From Rappaport israeli (GTDB taxonomy: Bacteria; Pseudomonadota; Gammaproteobacteria; Cardiobacteriales; Cardiobacteriaceae), in NCBI RefSeq assembly GCF_001888055.1, contig NZ_LXHZ01000023.1, positions 1 to 64,000 on the forward strand: DNA of 64,000 bases, given 5' to 3'. The notes beneath the pieces were generated by a model. It was not told the origin of the DNA. It worked only from the letters and a program-made list of their open reading frames with translations, and ran no database searches. Below are positions 39,096 through 49,071 of this stretch, one piece after another (the stretch's first letter is position 1; each line of letters opens with the position of its first letter). Position numbers and translations under genes: made by a program.

Positions 39096-40550
39096 TCACA
39101 CCGTTTGACTGTTGCGTTTTTTAAAATATACAACCAATCCAATAATCAAACCAACAACTGCTAACAATCCTATAATCATCAACAATAAAGCATTGCGCAC
39201 TAAAAATGGCGCATTTACCTGATGATTAAGCGCACGCTGAACAGCTTTTGCATCAACGGCACTTTGTGAGGCTCCCCCTAACTGCGTACGTAAAAAATTC
39301 ACCAAATCTGCTATTTGCTCATGTGATAAGCGCTTAGCAAAAGCAGGCATTTTAGGTTGTGTGCTTAATGCAGGTTCCATACCATGACCAATCGCTGCAA
39401 TTAATGGTTGGGTATTGTCGCTGCGTAAAATAGATAAACCTACTAGTGCTGGATAAAATGCCTCTGGCTGACCATATCCATCTACACCATGACAACTTGC
39501 ACAGTGCATTAAATAAGTCTCCTGCCCAGAGCCTGCTGCTGTAGCATTCAAACGCTCATTCATTGCATCAATTTGTGCCATCAAATCAAACGTAATTGCT
39601 TCGCTATATTTCTCGGGCAAGGCATTAGTTTCTAAAGCCACCGCTTTATAGCCATTTTCAACTGCAGGAATACTTTGTAAATAAGCAGCTATAGCATATA
39701 AATCTTCATCGGTTAAATATTGCAAACCATGCGTTACTGCTTTGCCCATCTCACCGCCTGCATAAGCACGTTGATCTAATTCACCATACTTTAAGAAAGC
39801 TACGATATCCTCTTGCGACCAGTTACCAATACCTGTTTTCTTATCTGGCGTAATATTAGGCGCATAAAAATGCCCCATATCATTACCTGCTAAATGCTTA
39901 CTTTTTTTATAACCCATGGTTGCATCTCTAGGAGTATGGCAATCAGCACAATGCCCTAGATGATTGACTAAATAAGCCCCTCTTTTTTGCGCTTCATTCC
40001 AGCTAGAATCCTCAATATCCACAGGTGAATTAACAAGATTAAAGCCATTCATCATAACGCGCATGCTAAAAGGAAAATCTAAAGTTGTTTGCGCTTTTGG
40101 ATGTTTATCAACGGGTATAATCGATTGAAAATAATAGAATAAATTTTCAACATCTGTATCACTCATCTTATGATAAGACAAATAAGGCATTGCTGGATAT
40201 AAACGATGATTAGGTGTGAGACCTTCTCGCACAGCAAGCTTGAAATCCTCTAACGTATAATTACCGATGCCATATTCTTTAGATGGGGTAATATTTGTAG
40301 CGACAATTTCCCCCATAGGAGTAGGAAAAAGTGTTCCACCTGCATAATCCTCACCATGGCAACCCATGCAATCAGCAGCTCGCGCAACATAGTGTCCTTT
40401 TTTAATCAGCGGATCTTCTTGTAGATTAACAAAGTCCTTTTTGTACTGTTCATGTAACTGTGCAAGTGTCGTCTCATCAGCATAGGCTGGCGACAAAAGC
40501 ACCGCGCCCCCTAAAATAAACGACTGCAACCATAGGGGTTTTCGTCTCAT
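39096..40550 (-). CDS. membrane-anchored triheme cytochrome c
   Basis: About 484 aa. I start at the Met at 40550 because GGAGACAG precedes it. It has a signal peptide ending near SPAYADE, three haem-binding motifs (CMGCH, CADCH, CASCH), each with its own cytochrome fold, and a C-terminal membrane anchor (LLLMIIGLLAVVGLIIGLVV) with a basic tail. Three-haem subunits of this size serve periplasmic alcohol, aldehyde, gluconate or similar dehydrogenases, carrying electrons to the quinone pool or oxidase. Here the partner is presumably the flavoprotein encoded 31 bp downstream. Intact. Confidence 0.88.
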   Translation of the reverse strand: MRRKPLWLQSFILGGAVLLSPAYADETTLAQLHEQYKKDFVNLQEDPLIKKGHYVARAADCMGCHGEDYAGGTLFPTPMGEIVATNITPSKEYGIGNYTLEDFKLAVREGLTPNHRLYPAMPYLSYHKMSDTDVENLFYYFQSIIPVDKHPKAQTTLDFPFSMRVMMNGFNLVNSPVDIEDSSWNEAQKRGAYLVNHLGHCADCHTPRDATMGYKKSKHLAGNDMGHFYAPNITPDKKTGIGNWSQEDIVAFLKYGELDQRAYAGGEMGKAVTHGLQYLTDEDLYAIAAYLQSIPAVENGYKAVALETNALPEKYSEAITFDLMAQIDAMNERLNATAAGSGQETYLMHCASCHGVDGYGQPEAFYPALVGLSILRSDNTQPLIAAIGHGMEPALSTQPKMPAFAKRLSHEQIADLVNFLRTQLGGASQSAVDAKAVQRALNHQVNAPFLVRNALLLMIIGLLAVVGLIIGLVVYFKKRNSQTV

Positions 40551-40695
40551 ATCTGTCTCCATTGCCTATAAAAAGTCATTATTATTATTTATTAACAGGT
40601 AATATTTTTCCTGCATTATAGTCCAACAAAACCAAATATCTACAAAAATTTTATAAAGTTTGATTGAGCGAAAATAAGCACTATCACTAATAAAT

Positions 40696-40721
40696 AAAAC
40701 CAGCCTAAATAAGCTGGTTTT
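40696..40721 (-). terminator. intrinsic terminator after trhO
   Basis: AAAACCAGC and GCTGGTTTT form a 9-bp stem with an 8-nt loop, followed on the minus strand by ATTTATTAG. It ends the leftward trhO transcript. It lies within the 5' upstream region of the cytochrome operon. Confidence 0.75.
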
Positions 40722-40785
40722 ATCTGCCGAACTCTAGCTCTGTCACTTATGTCTTAAAGGAAATCATCAGAAGCAAGAAGAACAA

Positions 40786-41778
40786 TTATTTACTTTGTAA
40801 TTGTTTAAGTAGCGTTTTTTGTCGACGACGTTTTTGCGCTATCGCCTCCACCTCTCCACCAATATGCGTCTCACCACGTTTTTTAGCTAATGCTGTTTGC
40901 TTTTGGCGCTCCTCAAAACGTTTTTTTTGTCTCTTAGTTGTTTGTGCATAACAATGTGGACAAGACACCCCTTGTTCATAGTATTGGCTTGCTTTATCTT
41001 CTTCTGTAATCGGCATACGACAGGCAAAACATTGATCATACTGCCCTACTTCTAACGTTTTAGTAACCGCAACTCGATTATCAAAAACAAAACACTCCCC
41101 CTCCCAAAGAGAGTCCTCTGGCGCAACATCTTCAAAATATTGCAAAATGCCACCCTCTAAATGATAAACATGCTCAAAGCCTTGTTGTTTCAAATAAGCA
41201 GTTGATTTTTCACAACGAATGCCACCAGTGCAAAACATCGCAATCTTTTTATGACGATTTTTATCTAAATGTTTTGCTACATACTCAGGAAATTCGCGAA
41301 ATGATTGCGTATTAGGATTAATAGCCTGTTTAAACGTGCCAATCTTTATTTCATAATCATTACGCGTATCAATGAGCAACACCTCAGGGTCTTGAATGAG
41401 CGCATTCCAATCTTTAGGCGCAACATATTCTCCAGCATCTGTACGTGGGTCAATATCCTCCACCCCCATCGTTACAATCTCTTTTTTAAGCTTCACCTTA
41501 CTACGATAAAAAGGCAACTCCTCACTATAGGATTCTTTATGATTAAACTCCCCTATTTGAGGAATACGTTTTAAAAATGCCAGCACCACATCAATACCCA
41601 ACCGCGATCCTGCAATTGTGCCATTAATCCCTTCACGAGCAATCAATAACGTACCCCGCACCTCATTGGCACACATACAATCATAAATCGGCTTCTGATA
41701 AGCCTCAAAGTCTTCAAAATGAGTAAATTTATAGAGCGCCGCAATTACTACCGCTTGCGTTTTATCTTGTAAAGTCAT
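40786..41778 (-). CDS. trhO: tRNA uridine(34) hydroxylase TrhO (YceA), rhodanese family
   Basis: A 330-aa protein with the N-terminal UPF0176 domain ([26 protein letters not shown]), then a rhodanese domain with the catalytic [14 protein letters not shown], and a C-terminal segment with two Cys pairs (CFACRMP and CPHCYAQ) and a basic tail. TrhO makes 5-hydroxyuridine in the wobble base of some tRNAs, an oxygen-dependent alternative to the prephenate-dependent TrhP path. Intact; apparently monocistronic with its own terminator. Confidence 0.93.
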   Translation of the reverse strand: MTLQDKTQAVVIAALYKFTHFEDFEAYQKPIYDCMCANEVRGTLLIAREGINGTIAGSRLGIDVVLAFLKRIPQIGEFNHKESYSEELPFYRSKVKLKKEIVTMGVEDIDPRTDAGEYVAPKDWNALIQDPEVLLIDTRNDYEIKIGTFKQAINPNTQSFREFPEYVAKHLDKNRHKKIAMFCTGGIRCEKSTAYLKQQGFEHVYHLEGGILQYFEDVAPEDSLWEGECFVFDNRVAVTKTLEVGQYDQCFACRMPITEEDKASQYYEQGVSCPHCYAQTTKRQKKRFEERQKQTALAKKRGETHIGGEVEAIAQKRRRQKTLLKQLQSK

Positions 41779-42044
41779 TGTTTCTCCGCTTACTGGAACG
41801 TAAAACCAGTGCCAAAATTAAAAGTAAAAATTCAATAAAAAACAGCACAAACAGCCATTTGTGTAGGGCATTATACTGCCTAAAAAAATAAAGACAAACC
41901 AATAAAGTGCTCATTATTTCTTTAGAAAAAGAAAAAACTTACAAAAAATATTTTCCTATCCTGTCTGAGTACCAATTCCATAAAAAAATCCTTTTCTATT
42001 AATACAATAGCGCGCATAAAAATGTTCTAACTAAGGAAGTGTCC

Positions 42045-43179
42045 ATGCAGCAAAAAACAAAGTGCGTTTAAACGCTATCTAGGTCTTAATCTCTTTTATC
42101 GGCGGATTGATTGTATTATTTATTGTATTTGCATTGCTAACCATCCGCGCTGAAGTAAACTTAGTACGCCAAAGTGCGAAAATCGCGATGAGCGAGCGGT
42201 TGCAACAAAATATTACGGCAATTGTTCAACCTGATGAGCATCTAGAATTTCAACAGGCACTAGAACAACTCTAAGCCAACTGGGCGCCTGTTAAAGCGAG
42301 AACACAAGAATATTTAGCTGTTGCTAGTGATATCATGATTGATGCTGACGACCAACTAAAAGCCGCTGAGCTTCAAGCTCAACTAAACAATGCTAAAATT
42401 TAGAAGCTCTTGATGAAATATCGTTAGACAGTCGTTCCGACTTTACCACAACAGTTGATAGACAACGTTTAACGCTTATTGTTTTAATGATTGGCGTAAT
42501 TATTTACTTCTTAGCGCTCCTATTTATCTTTATCCGCCGTTTGTTTAAAGCTGATGAACAAATTTTAGAAGCACAGCAAGAAACTTCAGAAATCATGCAA
42601 ACAGTGCAAGAAGAACTGTTCCTTATTGATAGAGATTTAAGAGTTAGTCAACAGCATTCAACTGCATTAAAAGAAATTCTTCCCAATATCCGCCTAAGTG
42701 GGCAAACTTTTGAGGAATTATTAGAAAGTATTCTAAAAAAAAAAGATAAATTAGAAACGCTAAAATCAGTTGCCATCCAGCTTATTCGTAATGCAGTTGT
42801 ACATGGCATTGAGGATTCTGAGATTAGAAGACAAAACAATAAGAATCCTGCAGGAAACATTAGTGTTGAGTTGACTGAACAAGACAACAAAGTTGAATTA
42901 ATCGTCAGAGATGACGGCAAAGGGATTGACACTGTTGTCATTAAAGAAAAACTCAAGCAACTGCCTCACTTTAATAAAGACTCTGATGCTATGAGCACAA
43001 AAGAACTATTCCAAGCCATCTTTATCTCTGGGCTATCCACTGCTGAGCAAAATAATGAAGATGCTGGCAGAGGTGTAGGGATGGATGTTGTTAAAGAACA
43101 AGTTAAATCCATTGGCGGCGCACTCAACCTCAGAACTAGAAAAGGTGAGCTCACTGCCTTCACTGTTAACTTAAAATAA
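42045..43179 (+). pseudogene. membrane sensor kinase with CheA-like ATPase domain, decayed
   Basis: From the ATG at 42045 (RBS AAGGAAG) the protein can be followed through two frame changes (near 42085 and 42398) and one nonsense codon (TAA, 42272-42274). The order is: N-terminal membrane helix (GGLIVLFIVFALLTI), periplasmic helical region (SAKIAMSERLQQN, EYLAVASDIM), second membrane helix (IGVIIYFLALLFIFI), then an HATPase with CheA-like motifs QLIRNAVVHGIE, VRDDGKGID and GRGVGMDVV. The phospho-accepting His domain and the CheW-like regulatory domain of CheA are not seen. The final 230 aa are an open frame. A CheY- and a CheX-like gene follow. Confidence 0.6.
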
Positions 43180-43192
43180 GGGCAATCAGACT

Positions 43193-43549
43193 ATGTATAA
43201 TTTATTAGATGACTCCATGATTATTAGAAATAAAATATCGCGATTACCAACTACTTCTAATTTTAAAATAGTAGGTAAGGCAAACAATGGTGAAGAAGCA
43301 TTAAAAATTGTTAAAAAAATGCCTATTGATATTGTTACTATAGATTTAACAATGCCTGAAATGGACGGTCTAACATGTATTAAAGAGCTCATGCAAATTA
43401 AACCTAATTTACAGATTCTTGTTGTCTCTGCCTTATCAGATAAAGCAACTGGCATCAAATCCTTGGAGTTAGGTGCCAATGGCTTTTTAACTAAACCTTT
43501 TAGCGATGAACAATTATTAGATGCTTTAAATGAAATGATGGAGGATTAA
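43193..43549 (+). CDS. CheY-like response regulator (receiver only)
   Basis: A 118-aa single receiver domain. The acidic pair is in LLDDSMIIR, the phospho-accepting Asp in DIVTIDLTMPEMDG, the conserved Ser in VVSALSD and the Lys in FLTKPFS. No output domain. It lies 13 bp after the sensor kinase and 4 bp before a CheX-like phosphatase gene, so kinase, receiver and phosphatase formed one signalling operon. The first strand is a few residues short compared with CheY. The frame is intact, although the kinase seems dead. Confidence 0.85.
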   Translation: MYNLLDDSMIIRNKISRLPTTSNFKIVGKANNGEEALKIVKKMPIDIVTIDLTMPEMDGLTCIKELMQIKPNLQILVVSALSDKATGIKSLELGANGFLTKPFSDEQLLDALNEMMED

Positions 43550-43553
43550 TACA

Positions 43554-44009
43554 ATGAAAGAAGAAAGAATGCAGGTATTTATTGATGGAGCTAATAGATT
43601 TTTCAATGAAGTAAATAATATTAATGCAGAAATTGGTACCCCTTACTTAGTTGAAAATGACAAGCCCAAAGTCCATGACTTTACGGGAATTATCGGACTT
43701 TCTGGTGATTACAAAGGTTGCGTATATTTTACAGCACCTCGGGCATTATTACGCCATATCCTACTTGAAATTGGTGAAAAGAATACTAATAAAGAGGCTA
43801 TGTTTGACCTAGTTGGTGAAATTGCCAACACTATTTCAGGAAATGCTCGTAGAGTTTATGGAGAATCTTTTATGATTTCCGCACCCATTATTATTGAAGG
43901 TGCGCCAAGTGAAATCTTCTTACCCAAAGATTCTCGTTCGTATGTAATTCCTATCTCTTGGCAAGAATATACCGCTGCAACGGTTATTTGCTTACAAAAT
44001 CCAAAATAA
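43554..44009 (+). CDS. CheX-like phosphatase
   Basis: A 151-aa protein resembling the CheC/CheX/FliY family that dephosphorylates CheY-P. It has the characteristic helix with Glu and Asn, FDLVGEIANTISGNARR, in the ExxN arrangement, and the FTGIIGLSGDYKGCVYF and ATVICLQN strands of the CheX fold. One copy of the motif, as in CheX, which acts as a dimer. It sits directly behind the CheY-like gene and would switch that receiver off. Confidence 0.75.
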   Translation: MKEERMQVFIDGANRFFNEVNNINAEIGTPYLVENDKPKVHDFTGIIGLSGDYKGCVYFTAPRALLRHILLEIGEKNTNKEAMFDLVGEIANTISGNARRVYGESFMISAPIIIEGAPSEIFLPKDSRSYVIPISWQEYTAATVICLQNPK

Positions 44010-44027
44010 TAAATCCGATACTATTAA

Positions 44028-44774
44028 ATGAAAAAAATTATTTCTGCACTTTTATTGGCTACTTTATTAACAAATCAAGTCGGCACAGCGTAAACTTATC
44101 AAGTAGGCGTAGACCCCCACTATCCTCCTATGGAATTCTTAGATGAAGAAGCAACAATTGTAGGATATGATGTTGATTTAATTCATGCTATTGCCGAAAA
44201 TTAAGGCTTTGAAGTACAGCTAAATGCTGATATATGGGATAACATATTTAATCTGTTAGACAATGGGGAAAGAGATATGATTATTTCTACAGTAACAAAA
44301 ACCCCAGAAAGAATGCAATTATATGATTTTTCTGATGAATATTTTGAAATAAATTTTTCAGTACTGTATAACAAAGAAAAACTAGGCGAAATTAAAACAA
44401 TTGATGATATGCGTCCTTACAAGATAGGTGTTTTAATTGCGAGCTCAGATTCAGAACGCTTAAAACAAAAAAGCATTAAAGGTGTATATGGATACTCTAC
44501 CGTTTTTTTAGATCTTAAAGCGCTTGCCCAAGGAAAAATTGATATTTTATATACCGAAGATGTTGTAGAAGGATATGCATTAAGTCATTATCCTGAATTA
44601 AATTTTGCTTTCAATCTTATTAATTCTGACGAGAATTTTTCCTTACCTATTGCTATAGCGGTAAAAAAAGGCAATACTGAATTACTAGACAAACTTAATG
44701 CTGGTTTGAAAAATTTAAAAGAAAACGGTCAGTTAGAAGAGCTTAGACAAAAATGGATTAATACAAGTAATTAA
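44028..44774 (+). pseudogene. periplasmic amino-acid-binding-type (SBP_bac_3) protein with two nonsense codons
   Basis: From ATG 44028 a signal peptide is followed by TAA at 44091, where relatives would have Gln (A*TYQVGVDPHYPPMEF). The mature protein then reads VGYDVDLIHAIAEN and another TAA at 44202 (again in place of Gln), then GFEVQLN through to the C-terminal LEELRQKWINTSN. Both stops differ from CAA by one C-to-T change. The fold is that of small polar-amino-acid-binding proteins, which can also act as sensor inputs. It may once have fed the sensor kinase of the same cluster. Confidence 0.7.
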
Positions 44775-44799
44775 CCCAACCCTTCTACTCTATAAAAAT

Positions 44800-44836
44800 A
44801 AAAACAGCCAATAGTATAAAGCTATTGGCTGTTTTT
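44800..44836. terminator. strong bidirectional terminator after the chemosensory-type cluster
   Basis: AAAAACAGCCAATAG and CTATTGGCTGTTTTT form a perfect 15-bp stem with a 7-nt loop, with A- and T-runs at both ends. It closes the rightward cluster. Confidence 0.9.
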
Positions 44837-45180
44837 ATTCGCCTACTTTAATTAGATATGATCCCAAAATAAAAAATACAGAAATCCTTATTTTAATCCA
44901 AAAAATCGTAAACAATATTAGCAAATAAAATTTTCAGTAATTATAAACTATAGGTTATTAATATATACGTATAAAGTTTGATTTTTATATAAAGATAATA
45001 ATTTCCATTAAGAAGAATCTGTTATTTCAAATAAAACTAGTTCTTTTTATTATCATGTTAATGAATTATATGCTATATCATTTTTTTTAAACACAATAAA
45101 AATCTGCACTCCAATACGCTGATTAATTAAAACAGCATTACTTAGAGTGCAGATAAAACTAATATTTTAAATAAAAGATT
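44837..45180. other. 344-bp AT-rich non-coding gap
   Basis: I see no convincing gene, RNA or repeat here; the sequence is over 75% AT. A weak inverted segment near 45105-45150 (CTGCACTCCAA...TTAGAGTGCAG) could form the terminator for the leftward nitroreductase gene. Confidence 0.5.
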
Positions 45181-45789
45181 TTATGAAAATACTTTTAATC
45201 TTGGTTTAACATCAGAAAATTCTTTTTCTCCAGCTGGTGCTTCAATGCCACCAAAGACCATTTGTGCAACTAATGACCAGTTAGAATCTATTTGCCAGTT
45301 TGCTTTTACCTGTTCATCAATCAAAGGATTATAGTGTTGCAAACTTGCACCTACATTCAAACTTGCCAATGCCGTCCAAACAACATATTGATGCATTGCG
45401 TTTGTATGCTGAGACCACTCAGGGAATTTATCTGCAAATTGCTCAAATTGCTCTTGTAACCCATGTACCACTGCTTGGTCTTCAAAGAACAAGATAGTCC
45501 CTGCACCAGCTTTAAATCCATCAATCTTATTTTTCGTTGTTGCAAATTTTTCATCATCATTAACAACTTCTCTAAGAATATCTTCAGCTATTTGCCAAAG
45601 TTTTTCGTGCTCTTGACCAAATAGGACTACTAAACGTGTAGATTGTGAATTAAACGCTGATGGCGTATGCAAAAGCGCATGCTCTACTAATGCAACAATT
45701 TCTTGTTGTTCTACAGGCAATTGCTTATTTAATGCATAAACACTACGGCGTTTTTCCATATTATTGTGCAAAACTTGTAAATCTGACAC
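45181..45789 (-). CDS. nitroreductase family protein (Frm2/Hbn1-like)
   Basis: A 202-aa FMN-dependent nitroreductase-type protein. The N-terminal MEKRRSVYALNKQLP corresponds to the RRS motif that binds FMN phosphate, with HTPSAFNSQSTRLVVLFG and the C-terminal GASLQHYNPLID and QMVFGGIEAPAGEKEF. This pattern fits the short oxidoreductases of the Frm2/Hbn1 type rather than NfsA or NfsB. Natural substrate uncertain; it may act in redox stress. Intact and monocistronic. Confidence 0.85.
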   Translation of the reverse strand: MSDLQVLHNNMEKRRSVYALNKQLPVEQQEIVALVEHALLHTPSAFNSQSTRLVVLFGQEHEKLWQIAEDILREVVNDDEKFATTKNKIDGFKAGAGTILFFEDQAVVHGLQEQFEQFADKFPEWSQHTNAMHQYVVWTALASLNVGASLQHYNPLIDEQVKANWQIDSNWSLVAQMVFGGIEAPAGEKEFSDVKPRLKVFS

Positions 45790-45845
45790 AATTTTCTCCT
45801 TTTATAACTAACAATAAAACTGATTAAAATAAAAACAATCCATCG

Positions 45846-46226
45846 CTAACCCTTAAATCCTACAGGCAATTCTGGAGCCACCAATCGCTTAAGCGTAGTT
45901 TTTACTTTGCCAAAGCGAGGATGATGGTTATTCCAGTCTTCTATAGACTGTTTAATTTCCTCTTTGCTATCGGCAACAAAATTCCACCATAGTAACACTT
46001 TTTGTTGCAAGGGCTCACCCCCAATTAACATAAACCGACATCCTTTTTTAGCACTAACACGAATGGGTGTTGCTTGTGTTAGCACACCTTCTCCCAAGCG
46101 CATTAACCTATCTGCTTCGTAGCCCTCTCCTTCTAATTCCAACTCATCTACAATTGTTAGCAGACCATATTCCATGCCTGCTTCAAGTTGTAGTGTGGCT
46201 TCACCATCTTGTAAAAAAATGTACAT
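45846..46226 (-). pseudogene. pirin-family protein, N-terminally truncated
   Basis: Contains the C-terminal cupin of pirins (EADRLMRLGEGVLTQATPIR, LIGGEPLQQKVLLWWNFVADSKEEI and DWNNHHPRFGKV). The N-terminal metal-binding cupin with its His motif is missing; the frame begins abruptly with MYIFLQDGEA. Pirins are metal-dependent cupins, some with quercetinase activity. The truncation coincides with the loss of the 5' end of the divergent LysR gene, as if a single deletion removed both starts. Confidence 0.65.
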
Positions 46227-46299
46227 CTAACCCAATCAGAGGAGATTATTGCATAATGTCGAACAACTCAATAACTAACTAAACCACCCCAGCCCAAAT

Positions 46300-46947
46300 C
46301 TAAGCAGTAGCCTTAAACTTGCGCTTCCTCTGTCTTTTGGGCTTTTACATTTAAGCCCTTTAATTAATCAATAGGCTCAGCAGCATCCCGAACTTATTTT
46401 AAAGTTACATTTTTCTGACCGTAAAGTAGATTTAATCAAAGAAGGCTATGAATTAGCCATTCGCATTGGGCATTTAAAAGATTCCAGCTATCATGCCAAA
46501 CCCCTTTGTCCCATACATTTTAGCCTCTGTGCAAGCCCTCAATATCTCAAACGACACGGCACACCCAACACCTTAGCCGAACTACAACGCCACAACTTCC
46601 TACAATATGGCTATCATAAACATCCCACTCTCACCCTTATCGACCCACAGCAAAACATCCACACCCTAAACCTAAAAAGCAAAATCAACGCTAATAATGG
46701 GGATTTTCTTTTACAAATGGCGTTAAACCATCATGGTATCGCCTATCTCCCTACTTTCTTAAGCCATCGCGCCATTGCAAACAACCAACTTCAGCATGTT
46801 CTTCCTCATTATCAATTTCCTAGTGTTAAAGCTTATGCGCTTTATCCCAGCAACCGCTATCTCTCGCCACAAAGTCGCCTGCTTATCGAACATCTCTCTG
46901 AGCAATTAGGCGACCCACCCTATTGGGATAGGTCAAACCAATCATAA
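46300..46947 (+). pseudogene. LysR-type regulator remnant (effector domain only)
   Basis: The plus-strand frame begins SLKLALPLSFGLLHLSPLIN, has a TAG at 46372-46374, and continues AQQHPELILKLHFSDRKVDL, YELAIRIGHLKDSS, HGIAYLPTFLSH and YLSPQSRLLIEHLSEQL. This is the whole effector domain of a LysR regulator. The DNA-binding domain is missing. A LysR gene divergent from a pirin gene is a known arrangement (YhaJ/YhaK). Non-functional. Confidence 0.7.
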
Positions 46948-47056
46948 TCCCATATTTATAAAAAACGCTAGATACGGCGAACCGCACCTAGCGCAAAACT
47001 GCCAGTTTAATGACTAGCAACTATTTACGGGTTAAAAAATATCGCTTTTTTTTGCA

Positions 47057-47991
47057 TTAACCTTTAAACAATTTAGGATTAAACACATCACGCAACCAAT
47101 CCCCTAATAAATTCACCACTAAAACCAATACCACTAATACTATTCCAGGGAATAGCGTAATCCACCATGAGCCTGAGCTAATATAAGCAAAGCCATTTGA
47201 AATCAATGAGCCAAGTGAAGGTTTAGAAGGTGGCATTCCTAAGCCCAAAAAGGACAATGCCGCCTCACTCATAATTGCATTGGCAATTTGCACTGTAGAA
47301 ATTACTAAAATTGGCGACAAACAATTTGGCAAAATATGGCGAAACATAATGCGCATAGGTTTAAATCCCATCACTTTAGCAGCCTCAACATATTCCTTAC
47401 CTTTTTCAGCCAAAGCAGTTGAACGAATTGTGCGCGCATATTGTGGCCATTCTGCAATTCCAATAATCAATACCAAAATCACCACCGCATAATTGGCAAA
47501 AAAATTGCGCCCCAAATGCCGTTTTAAAAAATTGCTGAAACAATAATTGCCACCATCAATGTAGAAAATGACAACTGCACATCTGCAATTCGCATCAATA
47601 CACTATCCACCCAACCGCCATAATACGCTGCAACCAATCCAACAATAATGCCTAACAGCATTTGTAACGCCACCGCAAAAATACCAATCACCAATGATGT
47701 TCTAAGACCATATAAGATGGTTGAATAAATCCCCCTACCCTGCTCATCTGTTCCTAGCCAAAAACGCGCATCTCCCCCCTCCATCCAAATCGGTGGCAAT
47801 TCAGAATCTAAAATATCAATTAACAATAAATCATAAGGATTACTTTGCGCCAAAAGCGGGGCAAACAGCGCCAACATCGTCAAAGTCAGTAAAATAAAAA
47901 GCGATACAATCGCGGTTTTATCGCGCTTAAAATAATAAAACAAATCAGAGGATAAAAAACGTTGCCAACGTGTTGGATGCTCTTTCATCAT
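47057..47991 (-). CDS. oligopeptide/glutathione ABC importer permease, OppC/GsiD type (frameshift near 47525)
   Basis: The first frame (47991 to about 47525) has the N-terminal cytosolic helix and membrane domain with ARFWLGTDEQGRGIYSTILY, conserved in OppC/DppC/GsiD. It breaks at a T6 run after IVSAIF. The second frame has the permease ATPase-contact loop EYVEAAKVMGFKPMRIMFRH and the end GDWLRDVFNPKLF. About 310 aa when joined. It is the last gene of the ATPase-SBP-permease-permease operon and overlaps the other permease by 4 nt. Confidence 0.82.
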
Positions 47992-48969
47992 GCGCTTTCT
48001 CCTGATAATTTAACCCGCGGGTCAATCAATCCATAAATAATATCAACCACCGTATTAGTCATCACAAACACAAAGCCTACAAACACAATATAGGTTGTCA
48101 GCAATGGAATATCTGCGCGATTAACCGCCTGTAAAAACATTAATCCCATTCCAGGCCATTGAAATACCGTCTCAGTTAAAATCGTATACGCAATCATCGT
48201 TCCCAACTGAACTCCGCCTACCGTAATCACTGGCAAAAGCGTATTTTTAAGCGCATGCTTATAGCGGATTGTACTTTTTTTTTAGCCCCTTCGCGCGGGC
48301 AAAACGAATATATTCCTGCCCTAAAGATTCCATCATCTCAGCACGTACCAAGCGAATAAAAAGCGGTAACATAATTGAAGAGAGCGCTATCGCTGGCAAT
48401 ATTAAATGCAACAATCCATCTGTAGTTAAAAACCCCGTCGACCAATAATTCCCCAACGCCACTGTTTCACCGCGCCCATAAGAAGGCAACCACCCAAGTC
48501 CCTCAGAAAAAACAAATAACAACAAAATCGCCGTTAAAAACACAGGAATAGAAATTCCAACAATACTCACGCCCATAATAATTTTAGTCAACCATGAGCG
48601 CGGATAAATCGCCGTATAAATCCCTAGAGGAATAGACAAGCCTACAACCAATAAAGAAGAGACCAATACCAGCTCCATCGTTGCAGGTAGTTTTTCTAAA
48701 ATAACCTCTAAAGTTGGACGTTTAAAAAAATAACTTGTCCCAAAATCCCCCTGAACCGCATGAAGCACATAACGCCCATACTGCACTAAAAAAGGGTCAT
48801 TCAACCCAAGAGATTCTCGCAAAGCTATTTTTTCCGCCTCTGGCGTACCCATACTGGTGAGCTCATTTATAGGGTCGCCTAACTTACTTTGCACCGCAAA
48901 AGCAATAAAGGAAATAATCAGCATCACCACCGCTAACTGCGCGATTCTTCTAATTAAAAATAACAACAT
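47988..48969 (-). CDS. oligopeptide/glutathione ABC importer permease, OppB/GsiC type (frameshift at T9 run near 48280)
   Basis: The N-terminal frame starts MLLFLIRRIAQLAVVMLIIS, typical of OppB/DppB/GsiC, followed by GDPINEL and the QYGRYVLHAVQGDFGTSY segment. It reaches the EAA-type loop (GQEYIRFARAKGL) before a nine-T run on the plus strand shifts the frame. The rest (LLPVITVGGVQLGTMIAYTI and so on to LIDPRVKL) completes the fold. About 325 aa. The homopolymer break suggests sequence error. Confidence 0.82.
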
Positions 48970-49017
48970 AGATTTTTATGTACTTAAAAAATAATAAAAT
49001 GCTCATAAATTAAGAAA

Positions 49018-49058
49018 ATCAGCGCACCATTGAGCATTGCCTCCAATAGCGCGCTGAT
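49018..49058 (-). terminator. hairpin between the SBP and permease genes
   Basis: ATCAGCGC and GCGCTGAT form the base of a stem with further internal pairing (ATTG...CAAT), followed on the minus strand by TTTTCTTAATTT. A partial terminator after the binding-protein gene would let it be made in excess over the permeases, as is usual for such operons. Confidence 0.6.
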
Positions 49059-49071
49059 CTAATCCTAAAAC

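Noticed and set aside
42272-44204. Reassignment of UAA to glutamine, suggested by stops at Gln positions
   Set aside because: UAA is the normal stop of many intact genes in the window, so reassignment is impossible; local decay explains it.
46252-46280. GCATAATGTCGAACAAC as a dif site
   Set aside because: Only the left half resembles the dif consensus; the right arm does not match.
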